Both the position numbers and the translations under genes were made by a program. A stretch of 64,000 bases of DNA from Microbacterium oleivorans. GTDB lineage: Bacteria; Actinomycetota; Actinomycetes; Actinomycetales; Microbacteriaceae. Where the stretch lies: NCBI RefSeq assembly GCF_001644225.1, contig NZ_LSTV01000001.1:682001-746000 (forward strand). Direction: 5' to 3'. Under the pieces are notes generated by a model. It ran no database searches, had not been told where the DNA came from, and saw nothing but the letters and a program-made list of their open reading frames with translations. Of this stretch, positions 1 through 10,179 are shown piece by piece (the stretch's first letter is position 1; every line of letters starts with the position of its first letter).

Positions 1-1
1 G

Positions 2-994
2 CACCACGCGGTGCGCCGTGCGGCGGGGATCTTCGACATCTCGCACATGGCCGAGTTCCGCATCGACGGACCGGATGCCGCGACGTTCCTCGACCGCGCG
101 CTGGCCAGCCGCTTGTCAACGATGAAGGTCGGCAAGGCGAAGTACTCCCTCGTCCTCGCCGCCGACGGCGGCATCGTCGACGACGTCATCGTCTATCGGA
201 TCGCCGACGACGAGTTCCTCGTCATCTCCAACGCCGGCAACCGCGCCGAGGTCGCGGCCGCGTTCACCGCCGTCTACCTCGGCGATGCCCGCATCCAGGA
301 CCTCACGGACCGGATGTCGCTCATCGCCGTGCAGGGCCCCGAAGCCCGCGGCATCCTCGAGTCGACCGCCGGGATCGCGGACGTCGCCCCCGCCCTCGCC
401 GACATGACCTACTACTCGTGGGCGCGCGGCTCGTTCCAGGGCCGCAGCCTCTTCGTCGCGCGCACCGGGTACACCGGTGAGGACGGCTTCGAGCTCATGG
501 TCCCGAACGAGGTCGCCGAGGGGCTCTGGCAGGCTGTGACCGAGGCAGGCCGCGAGGCAGGGCTCGTCCCCGCCGGACTCGCCGCGCGCGACACGCTGCG
601 CCTGGAGGCGGGGATGCCGCTCTACGGCCACGAGCTCTCGCGCGACATCGTGCCGGCACAGGCGGGGCTCGGCCGCGTCGTCGTCACGGACAAGGAGGAG
701 TTCGTCGGCAAGGACGGCCTCGCCGCCCGCGACCTCGACGGCGCTCCGGTCCTCGTGGGGCTCGTCGCGGAGGGCCGCCGCGCCGGTCGCGCCGGGTACG
801 CCGTGCTCGCCGGCGACGACACCGTCGGCGAGATCACCTCGGGAGCCCTCAGCCCGACCCTCGGCCATCCCGTCGCGATGGCCCTCGTCCACCCCTCGGC
901 ATCCGCTGAGGGCACCGCCCTGACCATCGACGTCCGGGGGACCCGCATCCCCGCGACCGTCACCGCCCTGCCCTTCTACCGGAGACAGAAATGA
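2..994 (+). CDS. gcvT: Aminomethyltransferase, glycine cleavage T protein (5' end outside window)
   Basis: T protein of the glycine cleavage system: it takes the aminomethyl group from lipoyl-GcvH, releases ammonia and passes the one-carbon unit to tetrahydrofolate in the cytosol. The reading frame is already open at the left edge (first visible residues [19 protein letters not shown], typical of the family N-terminus), so only a short N-terminal part, probably a few tens of residues, is missing. The folate-binding GcvT fold runs through residues such as [10 protein letters not shown] and [14 protein letters not shown], and the C-terminal barrel ends LPFYRRQK. The stop overlaps the gcvH ATG (ATGA), indicating translational coupling in gcvT-gcvH-gcvP. 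Any promoter or glycine riboswitch would lie left of the window. Confidence 0.97.
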   Translation, partial: HHAVRRAAGIFDISHMAEFRIDGPDAATFLDRALASRLSTMKVGKAKYSLVLAADGGIVDDVIVYRIADDEFLVISNAGNRAEVAAAFTAVYLGDARIQDLTDRMSLIAVQGPEARGILESTAGIADVAPALADMTYYSWARGSFQGRSLFVARTGYTGEDGFELMVPNEVAEGLWQAVTEAGREAGLVPAGLAARDTLRLEAGMPLYGHELSRDIVPAQAGLGRVVVTDKEEFVGKDGLAARDLDGAPVLVGLVAEGRRAGRAGYAVLAGDDTVGEITSGALSPTLGHPVAMALVHPSASAEGTALTIDVRGTRIPATVTALPFYRRQK

Positions 995-1367
995 CCGACC
1001 TGACCGCCCTGTCCTACACCGCCGAGCACGAGTGGATCGCCTTCGACGGCGACGTCGCGACCGTCGGGATCACCGACTACGCCGCCGAGAAGCTCGGTGA
1101 CGTCGTCTTCGTCGAGCTGCCCGCCGTCGGCACGACCGTCACCGCGGGTGAGACCTGCGGCGAGATCGAGTCGACGAAGTCGGTCGGTGAGCTCTACGCC
1201 CCGCTGACCGGCGAGGTCGTCGAGATCAACGACGCCGTCGTGGACGACCCGTCCTCGGTCAACGCCGGCGCGTTCGACGCGTGGCTCGTCAAGATCCGCG
1301 TGGACGGCGCGCCCACGGGCGACCTCCTCGACCGCGACGCCTACGTCGCGCTGACGGGCGGCGAGGC

Positions 1368-1371
<4 letters not shown>
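991..1371 (+). CDS. gcvH: Glycine cleavage system H protein
   Basis: Lipoyl carrier of the glycine cleavage system; shuttles the methylamine group from GcvP to GcvT. The protein has 126 residues, the usual length. The lipoylation site is the lysine of IESTKSVGE, at residue 63, in a hairpin followed by the conserved [11 protein letters not shown] strand. The start is the ATG that overlaps the gcvT stop by four bases. The gene's own stop overlaps the GTG start of gcvP by four bases. The three genes therefore read as one tightly coupled operon. Lipoylation would need lipoate synthesis or ligation enzymes, which are not in the window. Confidence 0.97.
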
Positions 1372-4214
<2,843 letters not shown>

Positions 4215-4232
4215 CCCACGCGCCCCCCATTT

Positions 4233-4305
4233 CCGCGAGACTGCACACGGTGGTCGAGACAGCGGGTTCAGACCCCGGTCTCGGCGCGCGTGTGCAGTCT
4301 CGCGG
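4233..4305. repeat. Nested palindromic repeat, copy 1
   Basis: Outer inverted arms of 16 bases match perfectly (4233-4248 with 4290-4305; core CGAGACTGCAC). Inside them a second dyad, CGAGAC at 4255-4260 and GTCTCG at 4278-4283, gives a stem on a stem. The same plan recurs at 5405-5471. It lies just after gcvP and contains the last 12 codons of the convergent minus-strand gene. It could act as a bidirectional terminator, but the arms have no T-tract. Confidence 0.8.
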
Positions 4306-5290
4306 CGGGGTGGCGAGAGCCGAGGGCGGTCCGGGCGGTCGCGAGGCGGTACGCGTCGGGAAGCGCGACGCGCGGGACGCCCGCGCCGCGCAGGATGCCG
4401 TCCAGCGCATCGGGGTCGGCGACATCGGACCATCCCCAGTGCACGACCGATCGGATGCCTCGTGACCGAAGGCGGTGGTCCCGCTCGCGGCGCGCGCGCA
4501 ACAACCTTCCGGGGTCGCCGAATCGGCCGTCGTACTTGAGGTCGCCGTCCGCCTCGCCGGCGACTCCCGCCCCCGGCCACCAGAAGTCGGTGCGGTCGGT
4601 CGCGCCCTGCCCGCTCCACTCGGTCTGCAGCTCGGGTTCCTCGTAGCCGAGCAGCTCGATGATCGCCCGGCTCGCGGACTCGAGCGTCGACTCCGCCTCC
4701 GCCCGGGCACGATGCAGGGGCCACCGGGCGATGCGGCGCCCCCGCGAACTCGGTCGGTGCTCGTTCTGCTCGACGAGCGACTCGACGGATGCCGCCGGGT
4801 CCAGCCGCAGCGCGGCATCCGCCGCGATGAGCCCCACCACCACGTGCCGAGCCCGCGCGAGGTCGACGGCGCAGTCCGCGGGTGCGACCGCGGCGAACCC
4901 GCCCAGGTCGACGACGTCCCGCGCTCCCGTCGTCGTGTGCATCCGGAGGCCGGCGTGCAGGCGCGAGGTGCGGGTCGGGTCGCCGAGAGCGTGGACCACG
5001 CCGGGGTCGCCGAGCACCGGCATCCCCCAGATCGCCGCGGCCGACTCGTGGCTCAGCACCAGCCCCGGGTGCGTGAGGAGTGTCGCGTGAATGCGCGCGA
5101 GGTACCTGTCCCATGGAGCGAGCCTCCGCCACAACCCCGCCGGCGCGTACACCCCGCGCACGACGGACACGAGCTCACCGCGAGCCGCGACGCGCGCGGC
5201 GTGCGGTACGTCCCGCGCCCGCAGGAGCGGCACGGGGCAGGCGACGGGCGCGGGACGGACGAAGGGCAGGGGGCGGGCGATCGCGGGCAT
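4268..5290 (-). CDS. AbiEi-type winged-helix protein with C-terminal DUF559/Vsr-like nuclease domain
   Basis: Protein of 340 residues in two parts. Residues about 20-95 resemble the AbiEi antitoxin N-terminal winged helix, with the family hallmarks RGVYAP (45-50) and SHESAAAIWG (80-89). Residues about 195-320 resemble DUF559/Vsr-like PD-(D/E)XK nucleases, with TDFWWPG (D235) and GEADGDLKYDG (E246, D248, K252) as candidate catalytic residues. The family has no established function in Microbacteriaceae; DNA binding and possibly cleavage are inference. No AbiEii toxin gene is adjacent, so a classical toxin-antitoxin pair is not supported. The gene is bracketed by two nested palindromes, and residues 329-340 are encoded inside copy 1. 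No clear ribosome binding site precedes the ATG. Confidence 0.8.
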   Translation of the reverse strand: MPAIARPLPFVRPAPVACPVPLLRARDVPHAARVAARGELVSVVRGVYAPAGLWRRLAPWDRYLARIHATLLTHPGLVLSHESAAAIWGMPVLGDPGVVHALGDPTRTSRLHAGLRMHTTTGARDVVDLGGFAAVAPADCAVDLARARHVVVGLIAADAALRLDPAASVESLVEQNEHRPSSRGRRIARWPLHRARAEAESTLESASRAIIELLGYEEPELQTEWSGQGATDRTDFWWPGAGVAGEADGDLKYDGRFGDPGRLLRARRERDHRLRSRGIRSVVHWGWSDVADPDALDGILRGAGVPRVALPDAYRLATARTALGSRHPAARLHTRAETGV

Positions 5291-5404
5291 ACCCCCGATG
5301 CTCCAGACCCGCCCCCGGCAGCGCCCCGCTCGCGCTCCGCCCCGTGGACACCCCGCCCCCCGCGCCCGCGGTGGAGGAACCGCCCCGCCTCACCGATCCC
5401 CCCC

Positions 5405-5471
5405 CGAGACTGCACCCGACGCGCGAGACAGCGGCGCCACGCCGCCGTCTCGGCCCGCCCGTGCAGTCTCG
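5405..5471. repeat. Nested palindromic repeat, copy 2
   Basis: Second copy of the element at 4233-4305. Outer arms CGAGACTGCAC (5405-5415) and GTGCAGTCTCG (5461-5471) pair perfectly. The inner dyad runs 5424-5435 with 5441-5452, an A-C mismatch between two paired blocks. Both copies share the strings CGAGACTGCAC, CGAGACAGCGG and GTCTCGGC, while the loops differ. It lies between the AbiEi/DUF559 gene start and the stop of the CPBP protease gene. Confidence 0.8.
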
Positions 5472-5504
5472 CGGGAAGAAGACCCAGGCCCGGGATGCCG
5501 CGCG

Positions 5505-6302
5505 TCAGCCGCCGGGCGGGCCGAACACCCCGGGCCACCACGCGGCGGCGAGCGGGTACCCGACGAAGGCGATGATGTCGATGAGCACGTGCGCGACGAC
5601 GAGCGGCATGACGCGGCCCCAGCGCGAGTACACCCAGCCGAACACGACGCCCATGGCCATGTTGCCGATCAGGGGACCGAACCCCTGATACGCGTGGTAT
5701 GAGCCGCGCAGCACCGCGGTGGACAGGATGATCGTCCAGGTGTTCCAGCCGAGCAGGCGCAGGCGGTCGAACAGGTAGCCGACCATGATGACCTCCTCGA
5801 GCAGCCCCGCCCGGAGGGCGGCGAGTAGCAGGAGCGGCACGGTCCACCAGGACGAGTCCAGCGGCGAGGCATCCACCTGCACGGTGATCCCGAGTTCGCG
5901 CCCGACGGCGTAGAGCACGAGGCCCGGGACGCCGATCACGAGCACGAGCAGCACGCCGCCGACGAGGCCCCGGCCGAACCTCTCGAACGTCAGGCCGATC
6001 TTCGCGAAGCCCGACCGGGCGGGCTCCCAGAGCAGGTAGATCGCGAGCGCGACCGGCGCGAAACCGAACAGCGCCGACAGGAACTGCGAGATGACATCCC
6101 ACACCTCCGACGGCGCGGCGCCCGGGTTGAGCGAGGTCTGCTGATCACTCAGGGGTGCACGGGTCAGCGCCTCGATCAGCGAGAGCACGGAGTACACCGC
6201 GGAGCGCCCCAGCGAGAGTGAGAGGACGATGGCGATCTCCCACCACAGGCGTGCCCGCCGCCGCGGGGAGGAATCCGTGGGGAGGTCCGTGAACGCTGCC
6301 AT
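5505..6302 (-). CDS. CPBP-family intramembrane metalloprotease
   Basis: Polytopic membrane protein of 265 residues in the CPBP (CAAX protease and bacteriocin-processing) family. Hydrophobic segments cluster at about 22-42, 72-92, 112-134, 153-165 and 185-260. The three family motifs are present in order: EE at 169-170 in LLEEVIMVGYLFDRL, H203 in RGSYHAYQG, and H238/D242 in HVLIDI. Motif 1 reads EEVIMVG rather than the usual EExxFRG. The substrate is unknown; the family includes prenyl-protein proteases and bacteriocin self-immunity proteins. The chosen ATG gives a normal N-terminus. An upstream in-frame ATG at 6368 preceded by GAGAAG is an alternative and would add 22 polar residues. Confidence 0.85.
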   Translation of the reverse strand: MAAFTDLPTDSSPRRRARLWWEIAIVLSLSLGRSAVYSVLSLIEALTRAPLSDQQTSLNPGAAPSEVWDVISQFLSALFGFAPVALAIYLLWEPARSGFAKIGLTFERFGRGLVGGVLLVLVIGVPGLVLYAVGRELGITVQVDASPLDSSWWTVPLLLLAALRAGLLEEVIMVGYLFDRLRLLGWNTWTIILSTAVLRGSYHAYQGFGPLIGNMAMGVVFGWVYSRWGRVMPLVVAHVLIDIIAFVGYPLAAAWWPGVFGPPGG

Positions 6303-6380
6303 CCGGTCAGAATGGCACGACTTCGTATGAGTGGGATGCCGATGGGCCCACCGATCAGACTGCTTCATCGACGGCTTCTC

Positions 6381-6443
6381 AAGTAAAGGCTGTGTAACGG
6401 TCTTGTGAGAGATTTGTCGCATTGCGCTCAAGCTGCTTAGTGT
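6381..6443 (+). promoter_or_regulatory. Putative promoter and upstream box of ABC operon 1
   Basis: A weak -35 (TTGTCG, 6414-6419) and -10 (TAGTGT, 6438-6443) are separated by 18 bases. A box, AAGTAAAGGCTGTGTAACGG, lies at 6381-6400. A closely related box sits at almost the same distance from a similar -10 in front of operon 2 (12460-12523), which is the main support. The regulator is unknown. Confidence 0.45.
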
Positions 6444-6459
6444 GCTTCTCATCACGCCT

Positions 6460-6479
6460 GGGTCGCGAAGCCTCGACCC
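6460..6479 (+). other. Leader hairpin of ABC operon 1
   Basis: GGGTCG (6460-6465) pairs with CGACCC (6474-6479) across an 8-base loop, just downstream of the inferred transcription start and about 20 bases before the Shine-Dalgarno sequence. A hairpin with the shared string GCGAAGCC occurs at the same place in operon 2. Confidence 0.45.
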
Positions 6480-6509
6480 GGGCTTTCATTAGGTCTCATG
6501 GAGGACACT

Positions 6510-8138
6510 TTGAAGCGCAACAAGATCGGCGTCGCGGGCCTCGCCCTGCTCGGCGCCACCAGCCTGGTTCTCGCCGGCTGCGCCAGCAACACCGGCGGCA
6601 GCGGCAACGGGAACGAGGGCACCGGCGGTTCGACGGATGCGGTCATCACGACCAACGGCTCCGAGCCTCAGAACCCGCTCATCCCCACCAACACCAATGA
6701 GACCGGTGGTGGCAAGGTCATCGACTCGATCTTCGCGGGCCTCATCTCCTACGCGGCCGATGGTTCGGTCGTCAATGACGCCGCCGAGTCGATCACCACG
6801 GACTCGCCCACGCAGCTCACCGTCAAGATCCGCAAGGGCCTGACGTTCACGAACGGTGAAGAGGTCACTGCCGACAGCTTCATCAAGGCGTGGAACTACG
6901 GTGCGCTGGCTTCCAACAAGCAGAACTCGTCGTACTTCTTCGAGGACATCGAGGGCTTCAGCTACGACGAGGACTCGGAGCTGTCGGGTCTCAAGAAGGT
7001 CGACGACCACACCTTCACCATCACGCTGAACAAGCCAGCCGCCGACTTCGCGCAGCGCCTGGGCTACTCGGCCTTCGCGCCGCTCCCGTCCGTCGCGTTC
7101 GACGATATGAAGGCCTTCGGTGAGAACCCGATCGGCAACGGCCCGTACAAGCTGGCCGAGGAAGGCGCGTGGCAGCACGACGTCCGCATCGACCTGGTCC
7201 CGAACGAGGACTACGACGGTCCGCGTAAGGCGAAGAACGGTGGCCTCGACATCGTCTTCTACGCGAACCAGGAGGGTGCCTACCAGGACCTGCAGGCCGG
7301 CAACCTCGATGTGCTCGACGCGATCCCCGAGAGCGCGCTCGAGACCTACGAGTCCGACCTCGACGGTCGCGCGGTCAACCAGCCCGCCGCCATCTTCCAG
7401 TCGCTGACGATCCCGGAGTGGCTCGACGGCTTCCAGACGGACGAAGAGGGCAAGCTCCGCCGCGCCGCGATCTCGCACGCGATCAACCGCGAAGAGATCA
7501 CGAAGGTCATCTTCAAGGACACCCGCACGCCTGCGAAGGACTTCACCTCGCCCGTCATCGACGGCTGGAGCGACTCGGTCCCGGGTAACGAGGTCCTCGA
7601 GTACGACCCCGAGCTCGCCAAGGAGCTGTGGGACCAGGCGAACGCGATCAAGCCCTACAACGGCGAGGACTTCACGATCTCGTACAACGCCGACGGCGGC
7701 CACCAGACGTGGGTCGACGCGGTCGCGAACTCGATCTCGGGCACGCTCGGCATCACCGCCGTCGGCCAGCCCTTCCCGGACTTCGCCACCTACCTCGACG
7801 CCCGCGACAACGAGAAGGTCGACGCGTTCCGTTCCGGCTGGCAGGCCGACTACCCCGGTCTGTACAACTTCCTCGGCCCGCTCTACGCGACCGGTGCCGG
7901 CTCGAACGACGGCAAGTACTCGGACGCGAAGTTCGACGACCTGATCGCCAAGGGCATCAGCGAGACGGATGAGGCGGCGCGCAACGCCACGCTCCTCGAG
8001 GCGCAGTCGGTCCTGTTCGAGGACCTTCCGGCCATCCCGCTCTGGTACTCGAACGTGAACGGCGGCTGGGCCGACGGCGTCGAGAACGTCGAGTTCGGCT
8101 GGAACTCGGTGCCGCTCTACTACGAGATCACCAAGTAA
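6510..8138 (+). CDS. Peptide-type ABC transporter solute-binding lipoprotein (operon 1)
   Basis: Extracytoplasmic substrate-binding protein of the SBP_bac_5 (OppA/DppA) family, 542 residues. It has a lipoprotein signal peptide: positive N-terminus (KRNK), hydrophobic core and lipobox LVLAGC with Cys24 as the lipidation site. I place the start at TTG 6510, not at the in-frame ATG 6498, because a strong Shine-Dalgarno GGAGG (6500-6504) lies five bases before the TTG and would be inside the longer version. Family signatures include the KIRKGLTFTNGEEVTADSF region and LPAIPLWYSNV near the C-terminus. It is first in an operon with two permeases, a fused ATPase and a PH-domain protein. Ligand specificity (oligopeptide, dipeptide or other) cannot be read from sequence. 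Confidence 0.92.
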   Translation: MKRNKIGVAGLALLGATSLVLAGCASNTGGSGNGNEGTGGSTDAVITTNGSEPQNPLIPTNTNETGGGKVIDSIFAGLISYAADGSVVNDAAESITTDSPTQLTVKIRKGLTFTNGEEVTADSFIKAWNYGALASNKQNSSYFFEDIEGFSYDEDSELSGLKKVDDHTFTITLNKPAADFAQRLGYSAFAPLPSVAFDDMKAFGENPIGNGPYKLAEEGAWQHDVRIDLVPNEDYDGPRKAKNGGLDIVFYANQEGAYQDLQAGNLDVLDAIPESALETYESDLDGRAVNQPAAIFQSLTIPEWLDGFQTDEEGKLRRAAISHAINREEITKVIFKDTRTPAKDFTSPVIDGWSDSVPGNEVLEYDPELAKELWDQANAIKPYNGEDFTISYNADGGHQTWVDAVANSISGTLGITAVGQPFPDFATYLDARDNEKVDAFRSGWQADYPGLYNFLGPLYATGAGSNDGKYSDAKFDDLIAKGISETDEAARNATLLEAQSVLFEDLPAIPLWYSNVNGGWADGVENVEFGWNSVPLYYEITK

Positions 8139-8160
8139 CCCGCACACAGCATCACCTCAC

Positions 8161-8194
8161 GCGAGGCGGTGACGGTCACCCGTCACCGCCTCGC
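8161..8194 (+). terminator. Strong hairpin between binding-protein and permease genes
   Basis: A perfect 15-bp stem (8161-8175 with 8180-8194) with a 4-base loop, 23 bases after the stop of the binding-protein gene. There is no T-run, so it is more likely an mRNA stabiliser or partial terminator that keeps binding-protein mRNA above permease mRNA. A weaker hairpin follows around 8252-8275. Confidence 0.6.
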
Positions 8195-8324
8195 GGCGTG
8201 ACCCGACCATCTCACCGTTCTCACAGCCGACGGGCTGAGTATTGGGTGAACAGGGGCACCGCGCAGCGGGGCCCTTCTTCGTGCGTCAGCACTGATACGT
8301 CTTTTCCCTGGAAGGGGGCCGAGG

Positions 8325-9254
8325 GTGGCCTATTACATCCTCCGACGGATCCTTCAGGTCATTCCGGTCTTCATCGGCGCGACCCTGTTGATCTACTACA
8401 TGGTCTTCGGACTCCCCGGCGACCCCGTCGCCGCACTCTTCGGCGACAAGCAGCCGCCGCAGGCCGTCATCGAGGCGATCCGCGACCAGTACAAGCTCAA
8501 TGAGCCGTTCATCGTCCAGTACGCGAACTATCTCGGCGGTATCCTGCGCTTCGACTTCGGGACGACGTTCTCCGGGCAGAGCGTGAACGACGTCCTCGCC
8601 CGCACCGTCCCGATCACGATGCGCCTGGCGATCATGTCCGTCGCGATCGCGTTCGTGCTCGCGCTCATCATCGGCGCCCTGTCGGCGGTGTGGAAGGGCT
8701 CGATCTTCGACAACGGCGCCCTCGTGACGGCGCTGATCTTCATCGCCATCCCGATCTTCGTGCTCTGCTTCCTCGCCCAGTACTTCCTCGGCGTGCAGCT
8801 CGGCTGGTTCAAGCCGACCGTCGGTGGGCAGAACGACTGGGGCGACCTCTGGCTGCCGGCGATCGTCCTCGGCCTCAGCATCTACGCCTCGAGCATGCGC
8901 CTCACACGCGCTTCGATGATCGAGTCGCTCGGCCAGGACTGGGTGCGGACCGCCTACTCGAAGGGCCTGTCGCGTCGCCGTGTCATCCCGGTGCACGTCC
9001 TGCGCAACTCGATGATCCCGATGGTGACCGACACGGCCACGCAGTTCGGCGTCCTCATGGTGGGAGCCACCGTGACCGAGGGCATCTTCAACGTGCCCGG
9101 CGTCGGGAACACCCTCTTCAACGCGATCATCCGCCATGAGACCCCGACGGTCGTGTCTTTCGTCACGATCTTCGTCGTCATCTACGTGCTGGTGAACCTG
9201 GTCGTCGATCTCCTGTACGGCCTGCTCGACCCGAGGATCCGCTATGTCAAGTAA
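8325..9254 (+). CDS. ABC transporter permease, DppB/OppB type (operon 1)
   Basis: Inner-membrane permease of a peptide-type ABC importer, 309 residues, about six membrane segments starting at residues 9-30. The N-terminus AYYILRRILQVIPVFIGAT is typical of OppB/DppB. The EAA-like cytoplasmic loop that contacts the ATPase is seen as YSKGLSRRRVIPVHVLRNS. The GTG start follows a purine-rich GAAGGGGG stretch. The gene overlaps the next permease gene by 11 bases, so the two are coupled. It works with the partner permease, the fused ATPase and the upstream lipoprotein. Confidence 0.93.
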   Translation: MAYYILRRILQVIPVFIGATLLIYYMVFGLPGDPVAALFGDKQPPQAVIEAIRDQYKLNEPFIVQYANYLGGILRFDFGTTFSGQSVNDVLARTVPITMRLAIMSVAIAFVLALIIGALSAVWKGSIFDNGALVTALIFIAIPIFVLCFLAQYFLGVQLGWFKPTVGGQNDWGDLWLPAIVLGLSIYASSMRLTRASMIESLGQDWVRTAYSKGLSRRRVIPVHVLRNSMIPMVTDTATQFGVLMVGATVTEGIFNVPGVGNTLFNAIIRHETPTVVSFVTIFVVIYVLVNLVVDLLYGLLDPRIRYVK

Positions 9255-10179
9255 CACCACCCACTACGTGGCGCCCGCCCGCACCGAGACGGTCGTGGTC
9301 GACCAGCTCCGCCTGAGCGAGAAGAAGAGCAACCTCTGGCTGGATGCCTGGCGTGACCTCCGTCGCCGTCCGACGTTCTGGATCTCGGTCGTGTTCTGCC
9401 TCATCATCGTCGTCATGGCGGTCGCCCCGACCCTGTTCACGTCCGTCGGCCCGTCCGGCGGTGCATGCGTGCTGGGCAAGAGCAACGCCGGCCCCGAGCC
9501 GGGGCATCCGCTCGGCTTCAACCTCCTGGGCTGCGACATCTGGTCGCGCGTCGTGCACGGCACGAGTATCTCGATGTCGGTCGGTGTCCTGGCGACGGTC
9601 ATCTCCACTGTCATCGGCCTCATCATGGGCGCCCTCGCGGGCTTCTACGGCGGATTCCTCGACTCACTCCTCTCGCGCGTCGGCGACATCTTCTTCACGA
9701 TCCCCTACATCGTCGCGGCGGTCGTGGTGATGTCGGTGCTCGCCGAGCACAAGAACGTCTTCGTCCTCGCACTCGCGATCGGCGGGTTCTCGTGGGCGAG
9801 CACGGCGCGTATCGCGCGTGCCGAGGTGCTGCGGGTGAAGCAGTCCGATTACGTGATGGCCTCCCTTTCGATCGGGCTTTCGCGTTTCCGCACCCTGCTC
9901 ACGCACGTCATCCCGAACTCGATGGCGCCCGTCATCGTCGTGACGACCCTGGGCCTCGGCACCGCGATCGTCGCGGAGGCGACGCTGTCGTTCCTGGGTG
10001 TCGGTCTCGGCGGTGTGTCGTGGGGCGCCGACATCAGCCAGGCGCAGTCCTCGATCCGCACCGCGCCGCTGGCGCTGTTCTGGCCGTCGCTCGCGCTGAC
10101 GGTCTCGGTCCTGGCGTTCATCACGCTCGGCGAGCTCCTGCGCGATGCGGTCGACCCGAAGTCGAGGGCCCAGCGATGA
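9244..10179 (+). CDS. ABC transporter permease, DppC/OppC type (operon 1)
   Basis: Second inner-membrane permease of the importer, 311 residues. A cytoplasmic N-terminal stretch (about 45 residues, RLSEKKSNLWLDAWRDLRRR) precedes the first membrane segment, as is usual for DppC/OppC. The periplasmic-side motif PLGFNLLGCDIWSR and the EAA loop SIGLSRFRTLLTHVIPNS are both family features. The start overlaps the preceding permease gene and the stop overlaps the ATG of the ATPase gene (ATGA), so the three are translationally linked. Substrate not determined. Confidence 0.93.
   Translation: MSSNTTHYVAPARTETVVVDQLRLSEKKSNLWLDAWRDLRRRPTFWISVVFCLIIVVMAVAPTLFTSVGPSGGACVLGKSNAGPEPGHPLGFNLLGCDIWSRVVHGTSISMSVGVLATVISTVIGLIMGALAGFYGGFLDSLLSRVGDIFFTIPYIVAAVVVMSVLAEHKNVFVLALAIGGFSWASTARIARAEVLRVKQSDYVMASLSIGLSRFRTLLTHVIPNSMAPVIVVTTLGLGTAIVAEATLSFLGVGLGGVSWGADISQAQSSIRTAPLALFWPSLALTVSVLAFITLGELLRDAVDPKSRAQR

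Noticed and set aside
4268-5290. AbiE type IV toxin-antitoxin system
   Set aside because: Only the AbiEi-like winged helix is present; there is no AbiEii nucleotidyltransferase gene on either side.
6498-6509. ATG 6498 as start of the operon 1 binding-protein gene
   Set aside because: The GGAGG lies inside this extension and is correctly spaced for TTG 6510, which gives a standard lipoprotein signal peptide.
6489-8147. 552-codon minus-strand frame covering the whole binding-protein gene
   Set aside because: Composition is that of an antisense shadow; the plus strand has a lipoprotein signal, Shine-Dalgarno and family motifs.
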